Below are positions 54,690 to 63,163 of a stretch of 64,000 nt of DNA, piece after piece. Position 1 is the stretch's first letter. The number at the start of each line of letters is the position of its first letter. Location: positions 868,001 to 932,000 of the forward strand of contig NZ_CP150300.1 in NCBI RefSeq assembly GCF_037991315.1. Reading direction: 5' to 3'. Made by a program: the position numbers and the translations under genes. The stretch comes from Paenibacillus sp. FSL H8-0079. GTDB lineage: Bacteria > Bacillota > Bacilli > Paenibacillales > Paenibacillaceae. Under the pieces are notes generated by a model. It saw nothing but the letters and a program-made list of their open reading frames with translations, searched no databases and was not told the origin of the DNA.

Positions 54690-55649
54690 CTATTTCATGA
54701 TTAGATTACCTTCACGCTGCAACATCAGCTCTTCCAACGCCTTGAAGCTGCTGGATTCAGGGTCTACCTCACTGCTAGACAATCGTACTTTCTTTAACTT
54801 AGACAGATTCAGAAGCAGACTTGGATCGGAGAACGATGTTTTACATAAATCCAATATCTCCAGGCCGGTTAGGGTAGAAATGAAATCCCATGACTTGGGT
54901 TTAAGCTTGGTCACATCAAGGTTTTTCAATGTTTGCATATCCGCCAGATGGTGCAGATCCTTCACTTTGGTTTTCTCTGCATAAAGTACTCTTAGGTTGG
55001 GACAGACGCCCATTCCCTGAAAACTTTCCACTGCTGAGCCTCTAAGCCGTATTTCTTCGATACCTTGGTGCTCATGGAATGAGCTTAGATCGGATACTGC
55101 GGCAAAGTTGGCATCCAAAATCTTTAAATGCTGCAACTGGGCTACATATGAGATATCGGCCAATTTCTTGGGAGCAATCAAGTGGATTTCTTCTACATCA
55201 GGAACGGCTTTGAACGAATCCAGTGATTGGAATTGGCAGGTTTGAGAACCAAGCAAAACGTTGCGTACACTGGAGACAGGCGCGAAGTCAGGTATGAATT
55301 CAACGTCACTAAACGGCAGGGTGATATGCTCTACGTGATCCGGGAGAACGCTTTGGCTCTCGTAATTATGTTTGGAGAAACTGACGTTTTGCAATGAATA
55401 CAAAGAAGATAACAGATGATCAGGTAAGTTCTGCTCCACGTTGAATAGCTGCAATGATTTCAGATTTTTCATCTGCGATATGACTTCTATGTTTTTCTTG
55501 ATCTTCGTTTTGCTGGTGAAGGCCAGGGGTGCCACTTCCACAGATAAGAGATTTAACGAACCATTTACACGAGAACGTAGAGGACAGAAAGAACCTGAAG
55601 AAGCGGAGCTAAAAGCTTTCTGTAAGAAAGCTACTTCGGAAGCATACAC
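54690..55649 (-). CDS. Leucine-rich-repeat protein
   Basis: The 319-residue protein is read from GTG 55649 with a weak AAAGG site 4 nt away; the start is therefore uncertain. Most of the length is a bacterial LRR solenoid with about ten units of roughly 22 residues (LKSLQLFNVEQNLPDHLLSS, VEEIHLIAPKKLADISYVAQ, LRVLYAEKTKVKDLHHLADM, LEILDLCKTSFSDPSLLLNL). No export signal or anchor is seen, so it is probably a cytoplasmic binding scaffold. It is followed by the DUF4003 gene. A dispersed structured repeat lies directly upstream, within 11 bp of the start codon. Confidence 0.78.
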   Translation of the reverse strand: MYASEVAFLQKAFSSASSGSFCPLRSRVNGSLNLLSVEVAPLAFTSKTKIKKNIEVISQMKNLKSLQLFNVEQNLPDHLLSSLYSLQNVSFSKHNYESQSVLPDHVEHITLPFSDVEFIPDFAPVSSVRNVLLGSQTCQFQSLDSFKAVPDVEEIHLIAPKKLADISYVAQLQHLKILDANFAAVSDLSSFHEHQGIEEIRLRGSAVESFQGMGVCPNLRVLYAEKTKVKDLHHLADMQTLKNLDVTKLKPKSWDFISTLTGLEILDLCKTSFSDPSLLLNLSKLKKVRLSSSEVDPESSSFKALEELMLQREGNLIMK

Positions 55650-55659
55650 TGCACCTTTA

Positions 55660-55744
55660 TTACCAGATTATCACCTTTGAAAATTTAATTCAGAATAATC
55701 TGGGGATAACAGCGATCGGAAGGTTGTTCTGTCATCGGAGTGGC
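55660..55744 (-). repeat. Dispersed structured repeat, copy 2
   Basis: On the minus strand the lead ATGACAGAACAACCTTC ends at 55719 and is followed by an inverted repeat (CCAGATTA near 55700, TAATCTGG near 55665). The 39-bp core matches copy 1 (4890-4928) at 33 positions and the hairpin keeps its place although its sequence differs. It sits immediately upstream of the LRR gene start. Confidence 0.6.
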
Positions 55745-55796
55745 AAGTGTAAATATATTTTAGTTCAATCTATTCTTGCAAAGAAGTGTATCAATA

Positions 55797-55821
55797 TAAA
55801 AAAAGACCGCAATCAGCGGTC
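55797..55821 (-). terminator. Terminator of the frameshifted secreted-protein gene
   Basis: GACCGC-TGATT-GCGGTC on the minus strand forms a 6-bp stem followed by a run of seven or eight T residues. Confidence 0.85.
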
Positions 55822-55854
55822 GTAGGTTAGTTTGATCGGTAATCTATGTTTAAT

Positions 55855-56249
55855 CTAATTGAAAGAAATCGTGTAGGCTACGTTAGGGTATGCCGTTGTC
55901 GAACCTGGAACACGTTCTACTACAGTGATCAGCGTCCCCGGGCTGTAGTAGGCTGAACCGCTGTTATAAATGGTTTTGTTTACGATGGCTGTACCCAGAT
56001 CAAGTGTCGTATTATTGTAGCTCCAGTAATAGTGCAGTTGAAGGGTATTAGCTGTGTTTGTCGTAATTTTCACGCTGGTACCGGTCGTTTTGGCGTTAGG
56101 AAGAATGTAGGCGTACCCTTGTCCGGCGAGAGCGCATTGTAATATGTACCTCCGTAACTTACAATGGCGGGATTAGCGGAAGCCGTTAGGCTAAACAGAA
56201 GGGAGATGCCTAGAATAAGTGCAAAAAATGTGCTAATGCGTTTTTTCAT
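55855..56249 (-). pseudogene. Small secreted protein gene broken by a frameshift
   Basis: From ATG 56249 the first frame gives a clear signal peptide (MKKRISTFFALILGISLLFS, then LTASANPAI) and YGGTYYNALS, then runs into a stop near 56070. In the next frame, starting around 56125, GQGYAYILPNAKTTGTSV continues smoothly into KITTNTANTLQLHYYWSYNN and YPNVAYTISFN. A single-base loss near TCGCCGGACAAGGG explains both. The restored product would be about 130 residues, exported, with an unknown beta-rich mature domain. A GAGAGG site and a downstream terminator remain, so the break is recent or a sequencing error. Confidence 0.75.
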
Positions 56250-56418
56250 AGAATGCCCATCCTCTCAAAATAAAGTGTTTTTATAGTTTAACTCGATGTA
56301 AACCAAAAACCTTTTCGAAACGGATTGGAGCCCCTCCTTATTCAGTTTGTGTTAGCGCTAACATTCCTAACGGCTATACTATATACCAATAAAATACAGA
56401 TGTAAATAGTGGATCAAA

Positions 56419-56784
56419 TTAGATGATTAGGAATATCAAATGAATTAAAGCGATTATTCCCATAGGGTAGATCAATGATCTGGAAAATCCATTCTTAAAT
56501 TCATTGCGAGGGTGCTTTTCGAAAAAGAAGTGCAATACGGTATGTATGATGAAAAAGATATCCAGGACCCAAAATGTAATGGTTTGATATGAGCTAAAAA
56601 GTAGAGAAAGAATGATTGTGTACATAGGTAAATGAATCCAAGTGAAATATCTGTAGGCTTTATCATCTTCCATATCTTTTAACACGATAAACAGTTTCCA
56701 CTCGGATCGCCTAATGGCATCCATTTCGTGAAGAAGGAAGAGAGATAGGTTAAACAAAAATAAAACTAACAACAAGTCAGGCAT
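56419..56784 (-). CDS. Small membrane protein, DUF6713-like
   Basis: The 121-residue protein starts at ATG 56784, 6 nt after GGGAGG; an upstream start at 56814 is unlikely. It has about four hydrophobic helices (PDLLLVLFLFNLSLFLLHEM, MYTIILSLLFSSYQTITFWV, IFFIIHTVLHFFFEK, YPMGIIALIHLIFLII) and the phrase LHEMDAIRRSEWKLF typical of DUF6713 proteins; I am moderately sure of that family name. Conserved His and Glu within the first helix suggest a buried functional site. It lies 37 bp upstream of nothing on its own strand and follows the Btr-like regulator gene, perhaps in one transcript. Confidence 0.68.
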   Translation of the reverse strand: MPDLLLVLFLFNLSLFLLHEMDAIRRSEWKLFIVLKDMEDDKAYRYFTWIHLPMYTIILSLLFSSYQTITFWVLDIFFIIHTVLHFFFEKHPRNEFKNGFSRSLIYPMGIIALIHLIFLII

Positions 56785-56821
56785 GTGAAGCCTCCCATTT
56801 TTGAATGTAATCACAAGTAGG

Positions 56822-58507
56822 TTAATTCTTCATTACAGATCTACGCAACAGTTCTGGCAAAGCATGTAGCACTTGCATTCGTTCCAGCGCACCATCCATA
56901 TTCCAATGCTGCCCTACGTGATACACTTTGCCGTTACACACCGCAGGAAGATCACGCCAATAGGGGCTTTCCATCCAACTCATGTCGCGCTCATAAGAAG
57001 TAGGGTCAGTGACGTCCCCATCTCGAGTTGCAGAAATCATAAAAATACGATCCCCTACATAACGCTCAAAATCACTTTCCGCGAACTCAATAAAAGCCTC
57101 GCCTTGCTCTATTAATGTCGCTACTTCATGAGGAGGTCTGAATCCATTGGCATGGTACAGTGTGTTTGTGAGACCTTGAGAGGCCATGACATAGAGTTTG
57201 CCATCATTACTGTCGACAAGAACTGTGGCAGTTTCACCGGGTACGAATGCATCTTTGCATACATTCCACATATATTCGGCGATAGCGTCATAGCGGATCA
57301 GCCAACGTTCCGCTTCTTTTTCTTTGCCGAAAATTTGGCCCAAGGTCCGCAAGCGGCTTTCCAATGTTTGCTCACGATCCAACACAATGGTTGGAGCAAT
57401 GGTATTCATCTCATCCAGAGAGATGCCATAGTAGTTGGCGACGAGAATAAGGTCGGGCTTCAGCTTTCGAATCTCCTCAGGCTTGGGGGGGAAGCTGATT
57501 TCGGTTGTGTTTTGCATTGGAGCGGTATCGATGAATTGGCTTAATAGACTCTTGGGACTACCGACTGGGAACAAATCCAGGGCCATCAAGTCACTTGCGG
57601 TATTACGATCCAGATATACAATACGTGATTTGTCCTTGGGGAGTTGCAACAACCTTCCTGTAGAGTCACGGAAAAGAATGTCCTTGTCCGTGTGGCTTTG
57701 CTTATACATCGCTGCATACTCTCTAGGAGGCAACCCGGTCTTCTGACGAAAACGTCTGACAAAGTAATAATGATCATTGAATCCAACCTGATGGGCGATG
57801 GACTCGATGGTTTCTTCGGTCTGCAAAAGCAATTCCTTGGCTCGATTCAAACGAATCTCGGTTAGATATTCAATCGGAGTTTTGTCTGTCAGTGAGCGAA
57901 ACAGCTCATTGTATTGCCATAAGGAAACCCCGGATATATCGGATAGTTCCTGCACTTTAATTTTCTCGGCGTAGTGTTCCTGCAAATAGATAAGGGTGCG
58001 TTTAACGGCATCTCTGGTATTTTCCAAAGAGGGAGCTTTCGTATTCTGTTCAGAGAGAGACAGCATCAGCATATGGAACATGGGTTGATAGGCATTGCTT
58101 TCTGCTTTGTTGATATAGGGGCGTTGACGAATCATATCCTGAATAATGGTGTGCACGCTGGAATAGGAACGATCGGATCGCAACGTACTTTCATCAAAGG
58201 CAGGACTTGTGTCGAACCAGACGGACGAAGTCTGAACATTGATTACATGAAAAGAAAACATATAGACAGCGAACGGCTCATGATCCTGCCTGGTTAGTAC
58301 AATGTTGCCTCCGGGTCGAATATAAAAACACTGTTCTTCAATGGCAGTAAGCGTCTCTTCCCCCAGATCCAACCTGAAGTTTCCCGAAATGACAATGAGG
58401 AGACGATGCTCTTGCGAAGGCAGTATATTGACGGGTTCCTCCATAAAATCAATCTCGCTAAGCGAGTAGACTTCATGTTCCTGATCGGTATGTAATAGAA
58501 GCTTCAT
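56822..58507 (-). CDS. AraC regulator with siderophore-binding domain (Btr-like)
   Basis: The 561-residue protein has an N-terminal cupin-like part (residues 1-100), an AraC DNA-binding domain at about 165-270 (VQELSDISGVSLWQYNELFR, IESIAHQVGFNDHYYFVRRF), and a C-terminal FecB/FeuA-like binding domain from about 290 (RIVYLDRNTASDLMALDLFP, RKLKPDLILVANYYG). There is no lipobox or hydrophobic segment between them, so it stays in the cytoplasm, like Bacillus Btr (YbbB), which activates siderophore uptake when its domain binds the ferric chelate. Its binding domain resembles that of the divergent lipoprotein (WRDLPAVCNGKVYHVGQHW against WKDLPAVKNGHVYVVEQKW), so both probably see the same ligand. 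A weak Fur box precedes it. Confidence 0.9.
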   Translation of the reverse strand: MKLLLHTDQEHEVYSLSEIDFMEEPVNILPSQEHRLLIVISGNFRLDLGEETLTAIEEQCFYIRPGGNIVLTRQDHEPFAVYMFSFHVINVQTSSVWFDTSPAFDESTLRSDRSYSSVHTIIQDMIRQRPYINKAESNAYQPMFHMLMLSLSEQNTKAPSLENTRDAVKRTLIYLQEHYAEKIKVQELSDISGVSLWQYNELFRSLTDKTPIEYLTEIRLNRAKELLLQTEETIESIAHQVGFNDHYYFVRRFRQKTGLPPREYAAMYKQSHTDKDILFRDSTGRLLQLPKDKSRIVYLDRNTASDLMALDLFPVGSPKSLLSQFIDTAPMQNTTEISFPPKPEEIRKLKPDLILVANYYGISLDEMNTIAPTIVLDREQTLESRLRTLGQIFGKEKEAERWLIRYDAIAEYMWNVCKDAFVPGETATVLVDSNDGKLYVMASQGLTNTLYHANGFRPPHEVATLIEQGEAFIEFAESDFERYVGDRIFMISATRDGDVTDPTSYERDMSWMESPYWRDLPAVCNGKVYHVGQHWNMDGALERMQVLHALPELLRRSVMKN

Positions 58508-58527
58508 GCCACAATCCCCTTACTAAT

Positions 58528-58542
58528 TGATAACAATTCTCA
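58528..58542 (-). promoter_or_regulatory. Weaker Fur box for the Btr-like regulator
   Basis: TGATAACAATTCTCA agrees with the 15-bp Fur inverted repeat TGATAATNATTATCA at 12 of 14 defined or near-defined positions. It lies 20 bp before the regulator's start codon. Confidence 0.5.
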
Positions 58543-58696
58543 TGGAATAGCATAGTGTAAATACGCTCTATTTTCAACCAATTGATAAGCGAGATAGAAC
58601 ATAACTTGGTGTTACACCTGCTAAGTATTGTCTGAAAAGCCCTAGAATTGTCCATTGATGCGCCTATGCTGGATCGTTACTATAGGTAGAAGATAG

Positions 58697-58711
58697 TGAT
58701 AATGATTATCA
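58697..58711 (+). promoter_or_regulatory. Perfect Fur box before the siderophore-binding lipoprotein gene
   Basis: TGATAATGATTATCA is an exact match to the Bacillus 7-1-7 Fur consensus. It sits 28 bp before the lipoprotein start, so iron should repress this gene. Confidence 0.92.
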
Positions 58712-58739
58712 TTAAAACAGAGCGAATGGGGAGAACGTC

Positions 58740-59729
58740 ATGTATAGTGTTAAACGATGGGGATGGTCTATTGGTGCGGTTCTGGTGCTGAGTATCGGGC
58801 TAAGTGCATGTAGTAGCAATGAAGGTGCGTCGGTAAATGAGGGAACAACGCAGCAGACAGCCGTCAAAGAAACGGAAGCCGCTGCGGAGAAGCCGGAAAC
58901 CAAAGAGTACGTGGACTATCTGGGACGTAAGGTAGAGATACCAACTGATCCGCAGAGGATCGTCTATTATGATAATAAAACCTTCGGGGACATGCTGGTA
59001 CTTGGAGCAGATGCAGTCGGTCAGGATAGCCGATTCGAATCAATATATCAGGATCAAGTCAAGGACATTGAAGATCTTGGTGCGCCGTTGAATCTGGAAA
59101 AGCTGGTTGAGCTCGAGCCAGATCTGATCATCACAGGTCTTCACGCTCAAGGGGAGGAGTTGGATCAGATTGCGAAAGTGGCGCCGACGGTCGGAATCGA
59201 TGTAGATGCTCCATTGGAGCAGCGCCTGCCTATACTTGGTCTTCTGGTGAATAGGGAGGCAGAGGCACAGCAGTGGCTGGAAGATTATGATGCGAAATCG
59301 GAGCAAGCCTGGAATGCGTTCAAACAGAGTGCGAACATCGGTCCGGATGAGACGGCAACGATATTTTTAAACACAAATCGTACGCTGTATGTTATGACGA
59401 CAGGGCTAGCTGCCGATTTATACTCACCTTATGGACTGGATATACCGGATGAGGTGAAAAAGGTAACGATTGATGAAGAAATGCCATGGGCTCAAATATC
59501 ACTTGAGAGTCTGCCATCATTTGCCGGGGATCACGTATTCCTGATGGCAGCTGGGGCAGGGGAAGATTCCGCTGAGAATGACGAACTGATGAAGTCAGCG
59601 ATATGGAAGGACCTTCCTGCGGTTAAGAACGGTCATGTGTATGTGGTGGAGCAAAAGTGGAATAAACGTGATGCCTACACGATGCATGAATTTTTGAATG
59701 AACTGCCTGCCATGATGAAGCAGCAATAG
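58740..59729 (+). CDS. Siderophore-binding lipoprotein of an iron ABC importer
   Basis: The 329-residue protein starts with the lipoprotein signal VLVLSIGLSACSSN (lipobox LSAC) and so is tethered outside the membrane. The FecB/FeuA-type domain follows (EYVDYLGRKVEIPTDPQRIV, KLVELEPDLIITGLHAQGEE, WKDLPAVKNGHVYVVEQKW). It is an orphan: no permease or ATPase gene follows, so it must use permeases coded elsewhere. A perfect Fur box lies just upstream and a Btr-like regulator with a homologous domain is divergent, which fits iron- and ligand-dependent control. Confidence 0.92.
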   Translation: MYSVKRWGWSIGAVLVLSIGLSACSSNEGASVNEGTTQQTAVKETEAAAEKPETKEYVDYLGRKVEIPTDPQRIVYYDNKTFGDMLVLGADAVGQDSRFESIYQDQVKDIEDLGAPLNLEKLVELEPDLIITGLHAQGEELDQIAKVAPTVGIDVDAPLEQRLPILGLLVNREAEAQQWLEDYDAKSEQAWNAFKQSANIGPDETATIFLNTNRTLYVMTTGLAADLYSPYGLDIPDEVKKVTIDEEMPWAQISLESLPSFAGDHVFLMAAGAGEDSAENDELMKSAIWKDLPAVKNGHVYVVEQKWNKRDAYTMHEFLNELPAMMKQQ

Positions 59730-59754
59730 TTCGGTAATAAGTAGTAGAGTTGAG

Positions 59755-59783
59755 AGAGCCTCCTGTTGAAGGGGGTTCTTTTT
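59755..59783 (+). terminator. Terminator of the lipoprotein gene
   Basis: AGAGCCTCC pairs with GGGGGTTCT using two G-T pairs and is followed by a T run. Confidence 0.8.
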
Positions 59784-60045
59784 GTATTTTTTGTACTATC
59801 GTTCTACTCCACACTTTGAAATGGGCTCAGCCTGTACAATCAGACTTCACCTTATCTGACTGCCATATTCATTAAGCGGTTATCCTATACCTATATGTGT
59901 AGTGAATCCGTTTCCTCACATTCCTTGTTGTATTTCTGCGGCACATCTCGTACAATTTGGTGGAGTAATTCTGCATTGCGTTAATGTGAATTTGAAAATT
60001 AAAGATTACATCAGGAAGCTGTACACAAGAAAAGGGGAGAATCGT
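59784..60045 (+). other. Intergenic region without recognised features
   Basis: The gap between the lipoprotein terminator and the permease start holds no supported gene. An in-frame upstream ATG at 59902 has no ribosome-binding site. The promoter of the permease must lie here, but no convincing -35/-10 pair was found. Confidence 0.6.
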
Positions 60046-61425
60046 TTGGAATCAAAGCAACTATCTAGAGGGCTAAAGCCCCGCCATGTAGAGCTGATTG
60101 CACTCGGAGGTACAATCGGCGTTGGTTTGTTCATGGGATCGGCGAGTACGATCAAATGGGCAGGACCATCCGTGCTGCTGGCCTATTTACTGGCCGGTAT
60201 CGTTATCTTTTTTGTCATGCGTATTATGGGTGAAATGTTGATTCAGGAGCCGGTAACCGGTTCGTTTGCTACATTTGCTCACAAATATATTAGTCCGCTT
60301 GCCGGATTCCTGACCGCCTGGAGCTACTGGTTCCTGTGGGTTGCGGTTGGTATGGCTGAAGTTACGGCGATTGGCATCTATGTCGGGTATTGGTTCCCGG
60401 ATATTCCGCAGTGGCTGCCAGCACTTGCTGGGGTGCTCATCATTGCGGCGGCGAATCTGGCGGCCGTGAAGTTCTATGGGGAATTTGAATTTTGGTTTGC
60501 GATGATCAAAGTGACGGCTATTGTGGCGATGATCGTGATCGGAACCGGGCTCATTTTCTTCGGTTGGGGGAATGGGGGTCAGGCCATTGGTCTGTCGAAT
60601 CTGTTCAGCCATGGTGGCTTCTTCCCTGGAGGCATCAAAGGTTTCCTCTTCGCGCTGTGTATCGTAACGGCTGCATATCAGGGGGTGGAGATGGTCGGTA
60701 TTACAGCAGGCGAAGCGGAGAATCCGAAATACACCTTGCGTAAAGCGATCAAAAATATCGTATGGCGTATTCTTATTTTCTACGTTGGCGCCATATTCGT
60801 AATCGTAACCCTGTATCCTTGGAACGAGGTAGGAGAGACGGGCAGCCCGTTTGTGCTCACCTTTGCCAAAGTTGGCATTGTTGCTGCAGCGGGGATCATT
60901 AACTTTGTGGTGCTCACAGCGGCCATGTCGGGATGTAACAGCGGGATCTACAGTGCGGGACGGATGTTATACACGCTGGCTGAGAATGGGCAGGCACCTG
61001 CTTTTTTCAAAAAGCTGTCCAAAGGCGGGGTTCCCCGCAACAGTATCGTCATTACAATCTCCTTGCTGCTGATAGGGGTTGTGCTGAACTACCTGATGCC
61101 GGACTCCAAGCTGTTCTTGTACATCTACAGTGCAAGTGTTCTTCCGGGTATGGTTCCATGGTTCGCGCTGGCGTTCAGCCAGTTCCGATTCAGAAAGCGT
61201 TGGGGCAACGAGATGGCGGATCATAACTTCAAGTCCAAATGGTTCCCGATCAGCAATTACATCATTATTGTGTATCTGATTCTCGTCATTATCGGTATGG
61301 CGTTTAACCCGGATACGCGCTTACCCCTGATTGTTGGAGCTACATTCATGGCCATCGTGGTGGCTGGATATTTCGCATTTGGCATCGGAAAAAGACAACG
61401 GGTAGATGACGGCGAAGATCGCTAG
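60046..61425 (+). CDS. Amino-acid permease, AAT/APC family
   Basis: The 459-residue protein starts at TTG 60046, behind AAAGGGGAG. It has the APC-family hallmark of helix 1, [19 protein letters not shown], the conserved glycine-rich [20 protein letters not shown], and about 12 hydrophobic helices. The subfamily (YtnA/YbgF/ProY-like) carries neutral amino acids or proline with protons; the substrate is not fixed by sequence. It is monocistronic with a terminator downstream. Confidence 0.88.
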   Translation: MESKQLSRGLKPRHVELIALGGTIGVGLFMGSASTIKWAGPSVLLAYLLAGIVIFFVMRIMGEMLIQEPVTGSFATFAHKYISPLAGFLTAWSYWFLWVAVGMAEVTAIGIYVGYWFPDIPQWLPALAGVLIIAAANLAAVKFYGEFEFWFAMIKVTAIVAMIVIGTGLIFFGWGNGGQAIGLSNLFSHGGFFPGGIKGFLFALCIVTAAYQGVEMVGITAGEAENPKYTLRKAIKNIVWRILIFYVGAIFVIVTLYPWNEVGETGSPFVLTFAKVGIVAAAGIINFVVLTAAMSGCNSGIYSAGRMLYTLAENGQAPAFFKKLSKGGVPRNSIVITISLLLIGVVLNYLMPDSKLFLYIYSASVLPGMVPWFALAFSQFRFRKRWGNEMADHNFKSKWFPISNYIIIVYLILVIIGMAFNPDTRLPLIVGATFMAIVVAGYFAFGIGKRQRVDDGEDR

Positions 61426-61465
61426 TCTCGTATTCCAAAGTCAACTTATAACGTAATTTCATACG

Positions 61466-61531
61466 TGCATTCCTTGAAACGATTGGAGAACCTGCGGGTG
61501 ATTCAGCGTCATTCAGGGAGTGCATTTTTTT
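61466..61531 (+). terminator. Terminator of the permease gene
   Basis: TGCATTCCTTGAA (61466-61478) pairs with TTCAGGGAGTGCA (61512-61524) with two G-T pairs and is followed by seven T residues. The loop is long (about 33 nt). Confidence 0.65.
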
Positions 61532-61577
61532 ATTCGGAAAAATTATGCTTGAATCTCCTGTAACTGGAGGTTTTAAG

Positions 61578-63137
61578 ATGGAAGGCAGACAAGGGGGCAT
61601 ACATCTTATGAGGACAGTAGAATGGATTTATCTTATTTTCAACCTGCTTATGTTCGTGGGGATAATCGGGATCGGGAGACAGCATCAACATTTTCGGAAA
61701 ATGGTATGGGGTGGATTCGCCATATCGGGAGTGCTGCTGATCATCCATGGTGTGGTCGAAGGACTTCGTTGGCCGATGATTCCGGCGTATCTGCTCACGT
61801 TGGTTCCACTGGTCGTGTTATTTACAAAGGCAAGACGCCAGCAACAGTCAGGTGTAACCTCGCTGAACAGTAAACGTTCCGAGGCGTCATCTTCCACATC
61901 CACTGTGGCGGGGAAATTCGGACGTGTTCGAATCATCGCAACGTCTCTCCTGGTGTTGGCATACGCTGTTGTGAGCATGGGCTTACCATTGCTGTTCCCA
62001 GTGTTTTCGTTTACCAAGCCAGCAGGTCCTTATGGAATCGGAACGGTATACTACGACTGGACAGATAGTAGCCGGGAGGAACTTCTGACGAGTACCACCG
62101 GTGACCAACGGGAGCTGATGGTACAGATCTGGTATCCAACGAATCCAGAAGCAGAGGGAGCAACAGCCCCTTATGTTAATAAGCCGGAGATCTACGGGAC
62201 AGCCTTCAATGAAGTGCTGAAACTGCCAAAGCTTTTATTTTCCAGTCTGAGTCAGGTCAAAACGCATGCGATTCAGGAAGCTCAGTTATCTGATGCCGAA
62301 GCCAAGTATCCTGTTGTTCTTTTCTCCCATGGTCTGCATGGCTACGAAACTCAGAATACGTTCCAGGTCGAGCAACTGGTCAGTCAAGGTTACATTGTTG
62401 TAGGCATTAATCACACGTATAGCAGTCTGGTATCCGTATTCCCGGATGGACGTGTGGCGCAATTTGAATCCGAAGGAAAAGAAGGCTTTGAACAGCTGCA
62501 ATTCAGTTACATGGACAAGTTGAATGAGACATGGGTGAAGGATGCACAGTTTGTACTGGATGAGGTAGAGAAGTTGGCTGAGGGGGACCCGAGTGGGCGC
62601 TTTACTGGACATATGGATCTGGACAACATCGGCATGTTTGGGCATTCATTCGGCGGAGCAACGACAGTGCAGATGTTAATGGATGATCCACGTGTGAAAG
62701 CAGGCATGAATATGGATGGCGTATTGTTTGGCGAGAAGCGTATCCCTGCTGAAGGCGTGGGCAAGCCGTTCCTGATGATGAGTGCAGATTCAACCGTTGC
62801 AGGCACAAGTGTGATGGGTGATGAAGAGATCGCTGCGATGGGCACGACCCGTCCAGAAGCCGAGAAATATTATGAGGAAGTGTATGAGCGCTATGAGCCG
62901 GTCACCGTAGGAGGGAACTACTGGATGGAGCTGACCAACACCAAACATCTGAGTTTCTCCGATCTTTACCTGATCTCTCCACTGCTCGAATGGACGCAGG
63001 GTGTAGATGCGCGCGGGACGCAACATTTGGTCAACGATACGACGATTGATTTCTTCAACCACTACTTGAAAGGGCAACCGCTCCATATGGACACGGAAGT
63101 GGGAGAACATGAATCCTATTCGTTGAAAAAAGGTTAA
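61578..63137 (+). CDS. Membrane-anchored alpha/beta hydrolase, PAF-acetylhydrolase-like
   Basis: The 519-residue protein starts at ATG 61578 (GGAGG 7 nt upstream; the earlier ATG at 61545 lacks one). Residues about 10-160 contain four hydrophobic helices (EWIYLIFNLLMFVGIIGIGR, VWGGFAISGVLLIIHGVVEG, YLLTLVPLVVLFTKARRQ, TSLLVLAYAVVSMGLPLLFP). The catalytic domain outside has the oxyanion HGLHGYETQN, nucleophile elbow MFGHSFGGATTVQML and late His in TKHLSFSDLYLIS. This arrangement is that of bacterial platelet-activating-factor acetylhydrolase-like lipases with a membrane N-terminus. The natural ester substrate is unknown. Confidence 0.88.
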   Translation: MEGRQGGIHLMRTVEWIYLIFNLLMFVGIIGIGRQHQHFRKMVWGGFAISGVLLIIHGVVEGLRWPMIPAYLLTLVPLVVLFTKARRQQQSGVTSLNSKRSEASSSTSTVAGKFGRVRIIATSLLVLAYAVVSMGLPLLFPVFSFTKPAGPYGIGTVYYDWTDSSREELLTSTTGDQRELMVQIWYPTNPEAEGATAPYVNKPEIYGTAFNEVLKLPKLLFSSLSQVKTHAIQEAQLSDAEAKYPVVLFSHGLHGYETQNTFQVEQLVSQGYIVVGINHTYSSLVSVFPDGRVAQFESEGKEGFEQLQFSYMDKLNETWVKDAQFVLDEVEKLAEGDPSGRFTGHMDLDNIGMFGHSFGGATTVQMLMDDPRVKAGMNMDGVLFGEKRIPAEGVGKPFLMMSADSTVAGTSVMGDEEIAAMGTTRPEAEKYYEEVYERYEPVTVGGNYWMELTNTKHLSFSDLYLISPLLEWTQGVDARGTQHLVNDTTIDFFNHYLKGQPLHMDTEVGEHESYSLKKG

Positions 63138-63163
63138 ACGTATAAATGGAAGGAGACTGAAAT

